This document shows positions 28,594 through 37,793 of a stretch of 64,000 bases of DNA, one piece after another. The notes beneath the pieces were generated by a model that worked only from the letters and a program-made list of their open reading frames with translations, was not told the DNA's origin and ran no database searches. This stretch comes from RQOF01 sp964461135 (GTDB lineage Bacteria > Calditrichota > Calditrichia > RBG-13-44-9): the NCBI GenBank assembly GCA_964461135.1, contig CAYWTB010000015.1, positions 12,867 to 76,866 on the forward strand. Direction: 5' to 3'. Both the position numbers and the translations under genes were made by a program. Every line of letters begins with the position of its first letter. Within the stretch, counting starts at the first letter, position 1.

Positions 28594-29103
28594 TGATATT
28601 CACTTTTTTCAATTGTGAATAGAAAATCTTTGATTTTTTACAATTTCATATTATTTTTATTGGCTTTTACAACAATTTATTATGTTTAAATGAATTTTCA
28701 CTTAGATCAACGAACTGAAATAAAAAATGTCAATGCTGCTTATATTTAAATCGGTCAATTTCAGCCTGTCATTCCTTACCTGAAAGTGGAAGTACTGTAG
28801 GGCGGTTCGTAAAAATAGAATTCTGGTATTAAATCTTACCCTAACCACCAGGTCATGTTCGCCGGGAAGAACACCGCTGGAAATAGTTGTATATAATCAT
28901 GGAAACATTAAAATATTTACAGGGAAAATGATGTTCTTAAAGGTTCAGAAATATGTTTACCATAATTCATTTGCATCAGGTTATTTAAAGGACATAATTG
29001 TATAGTTTATTTCAAAAATAAATATCAGGATATTTTTTCTTCTAAATGGGTAAAATATTCTTTGTGGTCATATCAGATCTGAATTCAGAAAAAAAGGAAT
29101 ATC
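28594..29103. other. AT-rich intergenic region, possible gene remnant inside
   Basis: No intact gene is visible in these 510 bases. Between 28702 and 28896 on the minus strand there is an open stretch of 64 codons without any start codon whose text looks protein-like (listed separately). The rest is AT-rich and shows no hairpin of note. It should hold the promoter of the Nudix gene near its right end. Confidence 0.5.
28702..28896 (-). pseudogene. Possible decayed C-terminal gene fragment
   Basis: The minus-strand frame translates without stop to SGVLPGEHDLVVRVRFNTR and on to YFHFQVRNDRLKLTDLN, ending in TAA at 28702-28704. It has no ATG, GTG or TTG in a useful position and no ribosome site. 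The mixture of glycine turn, alternating hydrophobic strands and charged residues reads like a beta-rich protein end. I do not recognise the family. It may equally be chance in a short AT-rich stretch. Confidence 0.25.
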
Positions 29104-29562
29104 TTGACTGATTGGGAACAACGAACTCACAGAAATGACTCAGGAGCGGCCATTACGCCGGTACTTGCGGCAATCATTTTAAATCATAATGGAAGTGTGC
29201 TTCTTGCCCAGCGCAAACCGGGTAAAACCAATGCATTGAAATGGGAATTTCCGGGAGGAAAACTTAAGCCCCAGGAATCTCCCGAAAATTGTCTGGCCAG
29301 GGAAATAGAAGAAGAACTGGGTATCAGTATAGCTGTACGTCAACTTTTTTCTGCTGTTAACTATCAATATCCTCATGACAATGTATTACTACTGGCTTAT
29401 TTTGCCGAACTGGTATCCGGGCGCTTAAATTTAATTGACCATGCAGATGTACGCTGGGTACCTATTTTGAAATTACTGAATTATGACTTATCCCCTGCTG
29501 ATATTCCCATAGTTGAGAAATTAATGGAAAATTTCAAAGGAACTTATCCGGTCGAATACTAG
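29104..29562 (+). CDS. Nudix hydrolase, MutT-like
   Basis: 152 residues. The Nudix box fits the consensus exactly at residues 52-74 (GKLKPQE start, REIEEELGI end). Flanking text VLLAQRKPGKTNALKWEFPG and LLAYFAELVSGRLN is typical of MutT-type 8-oxo-dGTP hydrolases, although CTP pyrophosphohydrolases look similar. The start is a TTG at 29104 with AAGGAA about 5 bases before it; no ATG is available upstream of the domain. The next gene begins two bases after its stop, so the two are likely co-translated. Confidence 0.92.
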   Translation: MTDWEQRTHRNDSGAAITPVLAAIILNHNGSVLLAQRKPGKTNALKWEFPGGKLKPQESPENCLAREIEEELGISIAVRQLFSAVNYQYPHDNVLLLAYFAELVSGRLNLIDHADVRWVPILKLLNYDLSPADIPIVEKLMENFKGTYPVEY

Positions 29563-29564
29563 TA

Positions 29565-30233
29565 ATGAATTCTCCTCAAATAGCAATTGACAGCAGCGTT
29601 GCAGGAAAAGTTCTGGCAGGGATCCTGGAATTTTCAGGGTTAAAAGGCCAAAAATATAATAAAGATTTATGGATTGCCCTGCAAGCCCTTGCTGATGTCA
29701 TACGGGCAAAATTTGATAGCCCCTCTGATGCCCTGGCTGAACTGCGACCTGCCCGAGACCTCTACCGGGCAGTGGGAATTGAACCTACCCGGATACGACC
29801 TTCTTCTGAATCGTTGCTCAGACGTGTTATTAAAAATAAAGATTTGTATCAGATAAATTCGATTGTGGATGTGTGCAATTATGCATCCCTCTTCTTTCTG
29901 TTGCCCATAGGCCTCTATGATGTGGAAAAAATTTCCGGGGATATTATATTCCGGCTCGGTAACAGCTCAGAGGAATATGAAGGAATCCGAAAAGATACCA
30001 TCCATGTGCAGAACCGTCTGACCCTGGCGGATGGAAAAGGCCCATTCGGTAATCCAAGTGCCGACAGCCAGCGTACAGCCATCGATTCAAAGAGTACTCA
30101 TATTCTGATGATTATCTTTGCACCTGCCCATTATTCTCACCAAAGACTAAGCCGGCATATGAAATTCTCAAAGGAAACCATGTTGAAATATCATTCGGGT
30201 GGCCAACTGCTCAAATCGGCTATTATGCATTAG
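29565..30233 (+). CDS. B3/B4 tRNA-binding-domain protein (PheT-like editing domain, free-standing)
   Basis: 222 residues. The pattern RPSSESLLRRVIKNKDLYQI, IVDVCNYASLFFLLPIGLYD, then RLTLADGKGPFGNPSADS with RT following, is that of the B3/B4 domain found in the PheRS beta subunit and in stand-alone COG3382 proteins. In PheRS this domain edits mischarged Tyr-tRNA-Phe. In stand-alone proteins the role is not proven; trans-editing is a possibility. The gene starts two bases after the Nudix stop, suggesting a shared transcript. No clear ribosome site is visible before the ATG. Confidence 0.85.
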   Translation: MNSPQIAIDSSVAGKVLAGILEFSGLKGQKYNKDLWIALQALADVIRAKFDSPSDALAELRPARDLYRAVGIEPTRIRPSSESLLRRVIKNKDLYQINSIVDVCNYASLFFLLPIGLYDVEKISGDIIFRLGNSSEEYEGIRKDTIHVQNRLTLADGKGPFGNPSADSQRTAIDSKSTHILMIIFAPAHYSHQRLSRHMKFSKETMLKYHSGGQLLKSAIMH

Positions 30234-30318
30234 TTTCTCTTCACTTTTTATTTTTTTTGTATATTATTGTGAGATTTTGTTAGCTTTTATTTAAGTAAAG
30301 ATATTGGTACTAATAAAT

Positions 30319-30636
30319 ATGATTCAGATATCTGCCCAGGCCGTAATTCAATAAAAAAAATATTTGGAGGTTCAGAATATTGCCGATCACGGTATACGGA
30401 TTGGTGCGAGAGGTAGTGGAAAGTGTGCTCTGGAGTACTATATAGCTATAAATAAACAGCCATTACCGGGTGATACTATCCATATAAAGGAGGGATTATC
30501 TTTTTTTATGGATTCCTTCAGCGTAGAAAATATGAGAGGTATCGAGCTGGATTATAGCCCGGAAGTTCGGCCGGGATTCCTGTTCAGAGACATATCCGAT
30601 GCCGGGAACACAGGATGCCTCAACTGTTGCCAGTGA
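30319..30636 (+). pseudogene. IscA/HesB-like Fe-S carrier gene interrupted by an in-frame TAA
   Basis: Reading from the ATG at 30319 gives MIQISAQAVIQ, then TAA at 30352-30354, then KKYLEVQNIADHGIRIGARG in the same frame to the stop at 30636. The two parts joined align with the N-terminus and core of A-type Fe-S carriers, so the stop interrupts one gene. The cysteine pattern is also unusual: one Cys after Gly-Ser-Gly-Lys instead of Gly-Gly-Gly-Cys-Ser-Gly, and CLNCC at the end instead of Cys-Gly-Cys-Gly. Translation could restart at TTG 30364 or later, which would lose the first helix. Either a pseudogene of a divergent IscA or a base error. Confidence 0.72.
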
Positions 30637-30682
30637 TAACTTATACACCCACTTTTCTGCTTAATAAAACGAGTGATAAATC

Positions 30683-31507
30683 CTATTCAGTAATCAATTC
30701 GATCATAAATAATTTGCACCATAATTTTCCGGTAATAAACACATGTTTTGAGGCAGCATCATAAGCAATGCCATTCAACACATCTATCTGCTTCGGACAT
30801 TCATTTGAGGGTAATATTCCGTAGAAATCCAGCCATCCCAAAACCTCACCAGTAAGGGGAGATATGCGGACGATTTTGTTTGTTAACCAAACGTTGGCAA
30901 ATATTTCTCCCTCAATATATTCCAGTTCATTGAGATGAGTAACCGGTTTTCCATTGTCTCTCACCTGTATTCTGTTGGTTTTTTCATAGCTGCCGGGCTC
31001 CAGAAAATATAGATAAGATGTTCCATCGCTCATTATAAGAGAATTGCCATCAGTGGTGAGACCCCAACCTTCTCCCGAATAGTAGAATTGATCCAGCAGG
31101 GTAAAGGTATCCAGATCATAAACAAAACCTGTTCCGGATTGCCAGGTTAGTTGATAGATTTTATTCTGGAATATTGTAATACCTTCTCCAAAATATTGAC
31201 TGGCCAAGTTTTGCATCTGCAGGACCTCTCCGTTGTCAATCTCAACTTTCCTTAGAGATGAGTATCCATAAAGGCCGGTTCCTTCATACAGGTAACCATT
31301 GTAGAATACCAATCCCTGGGTAAAGGCATTTTGCTGGTGCGGATATTCCTGAATAATCCTGTAGCTATAATTCACATCAGGAATGGGTGAGAGTGGGGTA
31401 AAGGAACGTGTACAGGAAATATAAATAAGCAGGGATGTTATTATTGCCGGTAAAAGTCTCATTTTACTCATGAAAATATTGGTTAATCTGGTTTTATTTT
31501 GTTGCAT
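30683..31507 (-). CDS. Glutaminyl-peptide cyclotransferase-like protein (beta-propeller type)
   Basis: 274 residues. An N-terminal hydrophobic segment ending in Cys (LLIYISC) suggests export, perhaps as a lipoprotein although the lipobox is weak. The body carries the plant/bacterial glutaminyl cyclase blocks AFTQGLVFYNGYLYEGTGLY, SSLRKVEIDNGEVL, FGEGITIFQNKIYQLTW, EGWGLTTDGNSLIMSDGTSY, LNELEYIEGEIFANVW and LNGIAYDAASKHVFITGK. The family converts N-terminal Gln to pyroglutamate. Three in-frame ATGs (31507, 31471, 31462) precede the signal; none has a clear ribosome site, so the exact start is open. It is followed 21 bases away by the BNR-like lipoprotein gene on the same strand. Confidence 0.9.
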   Translation of the reverse strand: MQQNKTRLTNIFMSKMRLLPAIITSLLIYISCTRSFTPLSPIPDVNYSYRIIQEYPHQQNAFTQGLVFYNGYLYEGTGLYGYSSLRKVEIDNGEVLQMQNLASQYFGEGITIFQNKIYQLTWQSGTGFVYDLDTFTLLDQFYYSGEGWGLTTDGNSLIMSDGTSYLYFLEPGSYEKTNRIQVRDNGKPVTHLNELEYIEGEIFANVWLTNKIVRISPLTGEVLGWLDFYGILPSNECPKQIDVLNGIAYDAASKHVFITGKLWCKLFMIELITE

Positions 31508-31528
31508 CTGATTTTATTTAATATAATT

Positions 31529-32524
31529 TCATAAATCCTTGATTGTACTGGAAAAATTGGAACGGAATAACCGGCCGGTAAATGTTCCGGCAATTATATG
31601 TTCATTCGCATCCAGACAGAGGGTGGTTACGGATAAGTCAGACAGATCAAGATTCATGAGCATCCATGTAACACCGTCATCGGTAGACCGGTAGATACCC
31701 TCTCCATACTGACAATAATAAATGTAATTGATACTGTTGCAGATGAACTGATACGCCCCTCCGCCAAATCCACCTTGTAGTAATTCCCAGCTGACTCCAT
31801 TATCATGGGAAATGAAACCACCCTGAGTTAAAGAACCGGCTATTATATCGCCCCTGCTGTTAGAAATCAAAGCCGGAATGGTTATTTGCGAAATAATATT
31901 TTGTGCCCAGGTATTGCCTCCATCATCTGATTGAATTATACCACTAACCAGTGTACCTGCAAAGATAGAATCGTTACTTTGAAAAAGGAAATCCAGAACG
32001 GGACCGTTGAAGTTGGGGGAGATTTGTGGTAACCAGGTCGAACCCTGATCATTTGAATGAAGAATGGAATAATTTGTAGCGGCAAAAAGGGTTCCGTCAT
32101 TTCCTGTACCCAATGCCCAGAATCCGTTTTTAAGGGAATTCAGGGGTTTCCAAGACTTTCCCACATCAGAATAGTGATAAAGACCTTCAGGAAGAATCCC
32201 TGCCCAGATTGTCCCTGATGAATCGATGGTAAAACAGGTAGCAACTGAATCGGATAGTCCAGCGTTCCAGGATTTCCAACTGGTTCCATTATCACCAGAC
32301 ATAATAACTCCATTTCCATCAGTGGCTGCATACAGATTACCGGCGTGATCTCTGAGCAGGGCATTTACTGCGCCGTTACCCGGTTTTTGAGATTCAACCC
32401 ATGACGGAGGCGTAGGCGGCAATCCTCCATTGCCCGGTTCGGAGGGGCTAGTTCTTTCCGAGCAGGAAAATATAAAAAACAATGATGTTAATAATAAAAT
32501 CTTTAAGACTTTTTTAGAAAACAT
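31529..32524 (-). CDS. Exported BNR/YCF48-like beta-propeller lipoprotein
   Basis: 331 residues. A lipoprotein signal (MFSKKVLKILLLTSLFFIFS before Cys) is followed by a Ser/Gly/Pro-rich linker. At least four Asp-box/BNR repeats are visible as SGDNGTSWKSW, SNDQGSTWLP, SDDGGNTW and STDDGVTWM. These belong to sialidase-like and YCF48-like propellers often found in secreted proteins of this group of bacteria. The function is unknown. I start at the ATG at 32524. The frame stays open upstream to a GTG at 32560, but that part lies within a repeat element, has no ribosome site and breaks the signal peptide. Confidence 0.85.
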   Translation of the reverse strand: MFSKKVLKILLLTSLFFIFSCSERTSPSEPGNGGLPPTPPSWVESQKPGNGAVNALLRDHAGNLYAATDGNGVIMSGDNGTSWKSWNAGLSDSVATCFTIDSSGTIWAGILPEGLYHYSDVGKSWKPLNSLKNGFWALGTGNDGTLFAATNYSILHSNDQGSTWLPQISPNFNGPVLDFLFQSNDSIFAGTLVSGIIQSDDGGNTWAQNIISQITIPALISNSRGDIIAGSLTQGGFISHDNGVSWELLQGGFGGGAYQFICNSINYIYYCQYGEGIYRSTDDGVTWMLMNLDLSDLSVTTLCLDANEHIIAGTFTGRLFRSNFSSTIKDL

Positions 32525-32545
32525 TTTATTAACCTGATATTTATA

Positions 32546-32573
32546 AACCACAGATTTCACAGATTACACTGAC
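32546..32573 (+). repeat. Interspersed repeat-like motif A
   Basis: AACCACAGATTTCACAGATT continues to ACACTGAC. A similar string, in this or the opposite direction, is a common intergenic element in genomes of environmental FCB and related bacteria; that is recollection, not a search. It abuts the 5' end of the BNR lipoprotein gene. A partial copy with AGATTATAACTAACC follows at 32580. Confidence 0.4.
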
Positions 32574-32604
32574 TATAACAGATTATAACTAACCTGCATT
32601 ATTC

Positions 32605-32631
32605 ACAACCACAAGGCACCAAGAAACAAAG
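32605..32631 (+). repeat. Interspersed repeat-like motif B
   Basis: ACAACCACAAGGCACCAAGA continues to AACAAAG. It reads like the 'AACCACAAGGCACCAAG' elements often seen between genes in these genomes, again from memory. It is 31 bases from motif A, in the same orientation. Confidence 0.35.
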
Positions 32632-32700
32632 TCATAATAATTGATGGTTTATTGAGTATTTATTTTTAAACAGATCAAATTCACACCTTATATTTAAAAC

Positions 32701-32740
32701 TTCTAATTTCCTTATTTCTAAGTGTCTTCTAGTCTTAATG
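32701..32740 (+). repeat. Decayed interspersed repeat, copy 2
   Basis: AAGTGTCTTCTAGTCTTAAT (32720-32739) matches the complement of 9428-9475 with few differences. It follows motifs A and B within 130 bases, so three short elements are stacked in one gene-free interval. Confidence 0.4.
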
Positions 32741-33024
32741 TTAAAATTTGGGAATCAATCAAGCTAAATTAGTTATGGAATTATCCGTGATTCTATTAGA
32801 GCTTATAGAAATTTTCATTATTTTTTAAATATTTCAGTGCAATCTATTTAATCAGTGGTAAATCATACGGACTTACATATTTTTAAAATCCTGTTAAACA
32901 TTTATATGGAATTTAATAGAAGAAATCGATAAAAACCTGACATTTCTTCAATATTAGAGTTCCTATTATAAGGGATAAAAAGACAGATATAAAGTAAAGA
33001 TTTTATTGATGTGCACAGCTGAAA
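32741..33024. other. Intergenic stretch between repeat cluster and TonB receptor end
   Basis: About 280 AT-rich bases downstream of the minus-strand receptor gene and upstream of the BNR lipoprotein. I see no reading frame, terminator or RNA. Confidence 0.4.
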
Positions 33025-35381
33025 TTATAACTCTATACTGATGCCTATCGATGGAAGAATTCCTATATCACCGGATGTTATCACTTTATCCTGCCAGAAA
33101 TCATAACTGGGACGCTGAGGCAGCTTGAAATTGTAAACATTCTGAATATCCAGAAACAGAATAATCGTTGTGTTATTCCAGTAAATATAACGGTCCGCCC
33201 GAATATCGAGATGGTGTGCCGCTTTTAAACGGGCAGAAAGATATTCCTGCGGGAGATTTTGAATATTTCCAGGGCTTGAGGAATTATCCGATGGACGATA
33301 TACCGGGGTATAAGGTATTCCGGTAAAGAATCTGAATTTGGAACTGAATTCCCAGTTCTTGTTGAAAATATAGCCACCTGAAATGTTGAAGATAAATCTC
33401 TGGTCATACTGGCCGGGATAATCCCGTCCGTTACCCGCCGTAAAATTGCTCTTTCCAAATGTAAAACTAACCTGTCCATAGCAGGGAATTTCTGAAAATT
33501 TTTTTGCAGAAGAATATCTAATCCGTAGACAATACCTTTTGCTTCCGGTACCAGATCAAAATAACCGAATGATTGGAAATCGTCCTCCCGTCCTCCGAAT
33601 CCGGTACCGGTATTCGTCAGAATAATGTAATCGGTGATCCCCGGTATCGTACCTGTGGGCAGGTTGGAATAGCGTTTATAATAACCTTCGACTGCTAAGC
33701 GAAAATCATTTCTGATAAGATAATCCCATCCTGCAATAATCATCTGATTTTTCGGGGCTCGCAGTTGTTTATTAAAAGGATTGACTACCCAGACATAAGA
33801 TGGTGACTGGTAGTAAATGCCGCCACTTATTCTAATATTGTTTCTTTCGCCTGCCTTGTATTTGAGTGAAAGCCGGGGAGAAATATATAATGACTGATCA
33901 ATAAAAGGGTAATTGTCCAATCGTAACCCCCCATTAAAAGACAAACGGGTCGAAAAGGTCCAGTCAATCTCCAGAAAACCGGCCAGTTTATAAGCTGAAG
34001 CATTTACGCTAGTATATACTGGGACACCAATGCTGGAAGGGGGAACACGGTTACCACTTCGGTCGTAGATGGTATCGGCAAAGATGGTGGTGTTATTATT
34101 TCGGACGGATTTAAGAGAAATGCCACTGAACAATCCGATTTTTCCGGATAGAGACTTGTAATTGTTTATTTTAAGATTAATTTCCCGTTCATCCGCCTGA
34201 CTGTTGAAGTATTCCTGTTGTTTTTCATCTATCTGGCTGAACCGGTATTTAAACAGGTTCGTACCAAGGGTTATATCGAGATAACCTTTATTCATAATTC
34301 TTCTGTAATTCAAACCTCCAATATACTGATTTTGAGTATTATTGAGTAAACCGGCATTTGTGACCCTGTTTTCTTCGCTGCTTTGCTCCCGGTCTACACG
34401 GTCAATTGCGGCCAGACCCAGCACATATAATTTATCGCGTGGTGTAAGATTATATTTGAAAGAGAAATTGTAATCGGTATAAACCGGAACGAAGGGAAGC
34501 CCGGCTGCTTTAAATATGAGGTCCAGGTAACTTTTTCTGGCTGAAAAGATGAAATTTCCGGCAGAGGATACCGGCCCCTCCATGTTAAACCCAAACTGAG
34601 TAGCAGAGACCAGTACTTTCCCGCCCAGGCGGTCGGTGCGTCCATCAGCCAGAGTCAGTTCCAGCACCGAGGACATTTTATCCCCGTAACGGCTTTTGAA
34701 CCCGCCGGTGGAAAAGGATACATTATCCACAAAGTCGAGATTTATGAAACTCAGACTTCCGCTGCTGTTACCCTGAGTTCCGAAATGATTTATGTTGGGA
34801 ACTTCAATATTTTCAATTATATATAAATTTTCCGAAGGACCTCCGCCTCTCACCAGAAGATCATTTCTCCCACCACTGGTATTAATAGCCACACCGGGTA
34901 GGGTTATAACGGTCCGGACAACGTCTTCAAATCCCCCGGGAAATCTCCTTATTTCTTCCCGGGAAAGGCCAATTGTACTGGGTTGGGTCATGGTTTCTTC
35001 TATGAAATACCCGGCGGTCACAATAACTTCCTCCCCCTCAATGGCTGCATCATGAAGTTCGGTATTTACCACAGCAGGTTTTCCTCGCTTTACGCTTATA
35101 TCTGTTTTGAAAAAGGTGGTATAACCGATATAACTGATCTCCAGGCTGTATTTGCCCACTGGAATCTCTTCTATTACAAAATTACCGGATATATCGGTTG
35201 AAGCACCCAGGGAACTGCCCACTACAACTACATTGACTCCAATAAGCGGTTCCTTGGAATGTACATCCGTAACAGTTCCCTGTATGATTCCCTTATCCCC
35301 CTCCTGACCTGACACAACTGCCTGAATGGCTGTTAACTGCAAGAGTATGTAATACATGATGTTGATGGTTTTATTTCTCAT
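33025..35381 (-). pseudogene. TonB-dependent outer-membrane receptor with a frameshift in an A-tract
   Basis: Residues 1-25 are a signal-like segment, about 30-115 a CarboxypepD-regulatory-like domain (GIIQGTVTDVHSKEPLIGVN), about 120-235 a plug (DVVRTVITLPGVAI, DLLVRGGGPSENLYIIENIE), then barrel strands. Frame 1 runs to 33225 and ends in text unlike a barrel (RVTDGIIPASM). From 33505 downward the -1 frame continues the barrel: EIPCYGQVSFTFGKSNF, then NWEFSSKFRFFTGIPYTPVY and NTTIILFLDIQNVYNF, closing with PSIGISIEL and TAA at 33025. The switch lies at seven A (complement of T 33499-33505); eight A would read LLQKKFSEIP, the usual family text. So one base is missing, or the ribosome slips. 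About 785 residues when joined. Substrate unknown. Confidence 0.85.
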
Positions 35382-35991
35382 ATTTATGTTTCAGGTATAT
35401 TAAAATGGTTAAAATTCTGGAAAATTTAAAAAATACAATCTCACAAAACAATCTAAAAAAATATAAAACGCTCATAACGCCTAATAACAACTCTATATCT
35501 TTTTAACATTCGATTGAAGATTTACTTTGATTTTGCTCTTTACAGAGAATCTCGAGATATTAAAAAGATTGTCCCATGCATTTCTATTTCTTAAAACTTC
35601 CTATCCATTTCCGCCAGTATTATTGGCAGAAATAGGAGAGGTCCGGAAAGTTGATAAACCATGTATAAGTAAATCAAGCTATTTGACAGATATTATGAAT
35701 GAAATTAATTTTTAATTTCCATACTTTCTCCATGCGTTCCGAATAACTTGAATGCTTTGCAGAGGACAGCCACAATTTCGGACAATGTTAGACATACACA
35801 TAAAGTTTCCTGGTAATCCGGATCATATTTAAAATTACAGGACTAATTTTTTTTATTAAATATTTGGTTTTTATTTTAAACTCTGGGAAAAATTATTAAA
35901 ATATGTAAATTCAGATAAAAATAATTTTACATATTCCGATCCTAATATAACTTTCTGTTTTATTTTTAGTTAATTTATAAAAACAGGAAAA
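35382..35991. other. Intergenic region between TonB receptor and orphan gene
   Basis: About 610 bases lie between divergently transcribed genes, so promoters for both should be here. It is strongly AT-rich. A short inverted repeat (GCCA/TGGC around 7 bases, near 35612-35628) is present but has no T-tract. A 62-codon open frame at 35527-35715 (plus) has no ribosome site and no familiar composition, so I do not call it a gene. Confidence 0.45.
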
Positions 35992-36003
35992 GTGAGAAAA
36001 GAC

Positions 36004-37788
36004 ATGGAGTTTGAGAGCGAATTCAAAAGTATTTACGAATCGATTCTCAATTCATTTGATGAAAAAAAAGTACCTTCGCTTGATGAAAGCCTGGTTCACT
36101 TTGTGTCCGATCAGGATCATCCGGTCGATTACGACCTGAACAATGCCAGAATTATGGTGTCTTCCTGGATTGAATTCCTTAATAATCTTTTTATTACCGG
36201 TTCCAGCGAATCACTTCTCAGCAATCTTAATAATCACCTGTCCTTTATTAAACGCCTGGAAGGAAAAAGTCGCGATGTTCATTTGCGATATTTTAAAAAC
36301 GTTTGTGAGAAACTGTTTCAATATATTATTCAACACAAAATGATTATTTCGGCAAATTTTGAAATTGAAGATGAGTACAGGACTTTTGAGTTGGATGCCT
36401 ATCTGTTCGATAGAGAGCTGGATTTGGAAAATTTAGTTATCTATATATTAAGCCTGAGTTTTCAGGAGATCAATGAAACCACCGAAACACATATCCGTGG
36501 GGTTATAACAGGTATAAAAACTCGTATTCATCGAAATCTCAGAACGCATCTGGACCAGTTGAAGGCCATTCAGGAAACTATTCTGACCATCCTGCAGATG
36601 GACCGCAAAGACCAGCAAAATGTGCTGATACGTAAACTGCAGAAAGAATTTGATCTTATAAATCTTTTTTATTTTCTGGTAAGAAAAATTACAGAAAATA
36701 AATGGTTCCAAATTCCCAATCCGCAGGATCTTGAATTTAAATCCTCATTCGATTATCCGTTCCTTGATGTCCTTAAAACCTTAAGTAAATGGTATCAGAA
36801 ACAAGATCCCAAATATCTGCAGAATGCTCAGCAGATTGTCAGTTTCATTAATTCAAAGAAACCCTTTCGCAAAGACGATAAAGAGTTTTTGCGTATGGTA
36901 ACCCTATTAATTGATATTACAGCCTCGTATCAAAAATTGATGACGGATAAACAAAATATCCGGAACAAGAATGCAGAGGTAAGTGTGGAAATCACCAAAA
37001 CAATTGAAGAAATCCTGACATTTTTTCTCAATTTATACGTTGATCTGAATATAACTCTCATTTATAAACGTAAGCTGTTCATTTATATGGTTATTATTAT
37101 CCAGGCCTGGATAAAATCAGGTCTGATCTCGCCAGAACGCTCTCGAGGCATAATGTCTGATCTGGTACAACTGGACCGGCATCTCAAAAAACAACCTCTG
37201 AAGAAAATGGGACGGTTTAAGAAAATAAATTATCAGTTGACGCCAAGGTTAATTCTGGAAGAATTTGAAAAGGGTATGGGGACACATCTCCTTTATGCAC
37301 TTGATGATTTTTCGGACTGGCATGAAGGTAAAGTAATCAGGGAAAGTGTGGCTAATTCCAATCTAAAAAATGATCCCCGCTTTAAAATTATGGAAAACCT
37401 ATATAAAATTTCACGCGAAATTTTTGAATTTTCGGATGAATATGATGTTTCATCCGATCTTGTAATAATTAAGAAAGGTATAATAAAAACCTATTTCTTG
37501 AAAATTCTGGAAGAAAATTTTATCCTGCTTCCCCAGCTGTTTCAGTCGCTATATAGCGGTCTTATAATTCATTCACTGAACCTGGCGTTTGATGCCGGGA
37601 AAGTCTCGGAAGAAGAGCGGACCTCGCTAATGGGAAAATTAATTACATTGGAAACCAACAAGAATAAAGGCTTGAACTTTCCAATGCTGTATTTTAGTGA
37701 CTCTCAACTTTTTTCGGAAAATTATGAAAAGATGTTTTCCTCGGTAGTAACCATGCTCTACCTGTACCTTCCGGTGGCTCATATTTAA
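36004..37788 (+). CDS. Large alpha-helical protein of unknown function
   Basis: 594 residues, not recognised. There is no signal peptide and no clear membrane span, although hydrophobic helices occur (KLFIYMVIIIQAWI). It is rich in Leu, Ile, Lys and Glu and reads as continuous amphipathic helices (for example THLDQLKAIQETILTILQMD). No catalytic or metal-binding motif is visible: few His, few Cys, no nucleotide loop. Base and codon use resemble neighbours, so recent transfer is not suggested. A GTG at 35992 is also possible with AGGAAA close by; the ATG at 36004 sits 7 bases after GTGAG. It stands alone, facing the SDR gene. Confidence 0.8.
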   Translation: MEFESEFKSIYESILNSFDEKKVPSLDESLVHFVSDQDHPVDYDLNNARIMVSSWIEFLNNLFITGSSESLLSNLNNHLSFIKRLEGKSRDVHLRYFKNVCEKLFQYIIQHKMIISANFEIEDEYRTFELDAYLFDRELDLENLVIYILSLSFQEINETTETHIRGVITGIKTRIHRNLRTHLDQLKAIQETILTILQMDRKDQQNVLIRKLQKEFDLINLFYFLVRKITENKWFQIPNPQDLEFKSSFDYPFLDVLKTLSKWYQKQDPKYLQNAQQIVSFINSKKPFRKDDKEFLRMVTLLIDITASYQKLMTDKQNIRNKNAEVSVEITKTIEEILTFFLNLYVDLNITLIYKRKLFIYMVIIIQAWIKSGLISPERSRGIMSDLVQLDRHLKKQPLKKMGRFKKINYQLTPRLILEEFEKGMGTHLLYALDDFSDWHEGKVIRESVANSNLKNDPRFKIMENLYKISREIFEFSDEYDVSSDLVIIKKGIIKTYFLKILEENFILLPQLFQSLYSGLIIHSLNLAFDAGKVSEEERTSLMGKLITLETNKNKGLNFPMLYFSDSQLFSENYEKMFSSVVTMLYLYLPVAHI

Positions 37789-37793
37789 CAAAA

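Noticed and set aside
33225..35381. A complete 718-residue TonB receptor
   Set aside because: Its last 90 residues do not look like barrel strands, while the -1 frame continues a perfect receptor C-terminus.
35527..35715. Small gene of 62 codons upstream of the orphan protein
   Set aside because: No ribosome site, no recognisable composition, and it sits in an AT-rich spacer.
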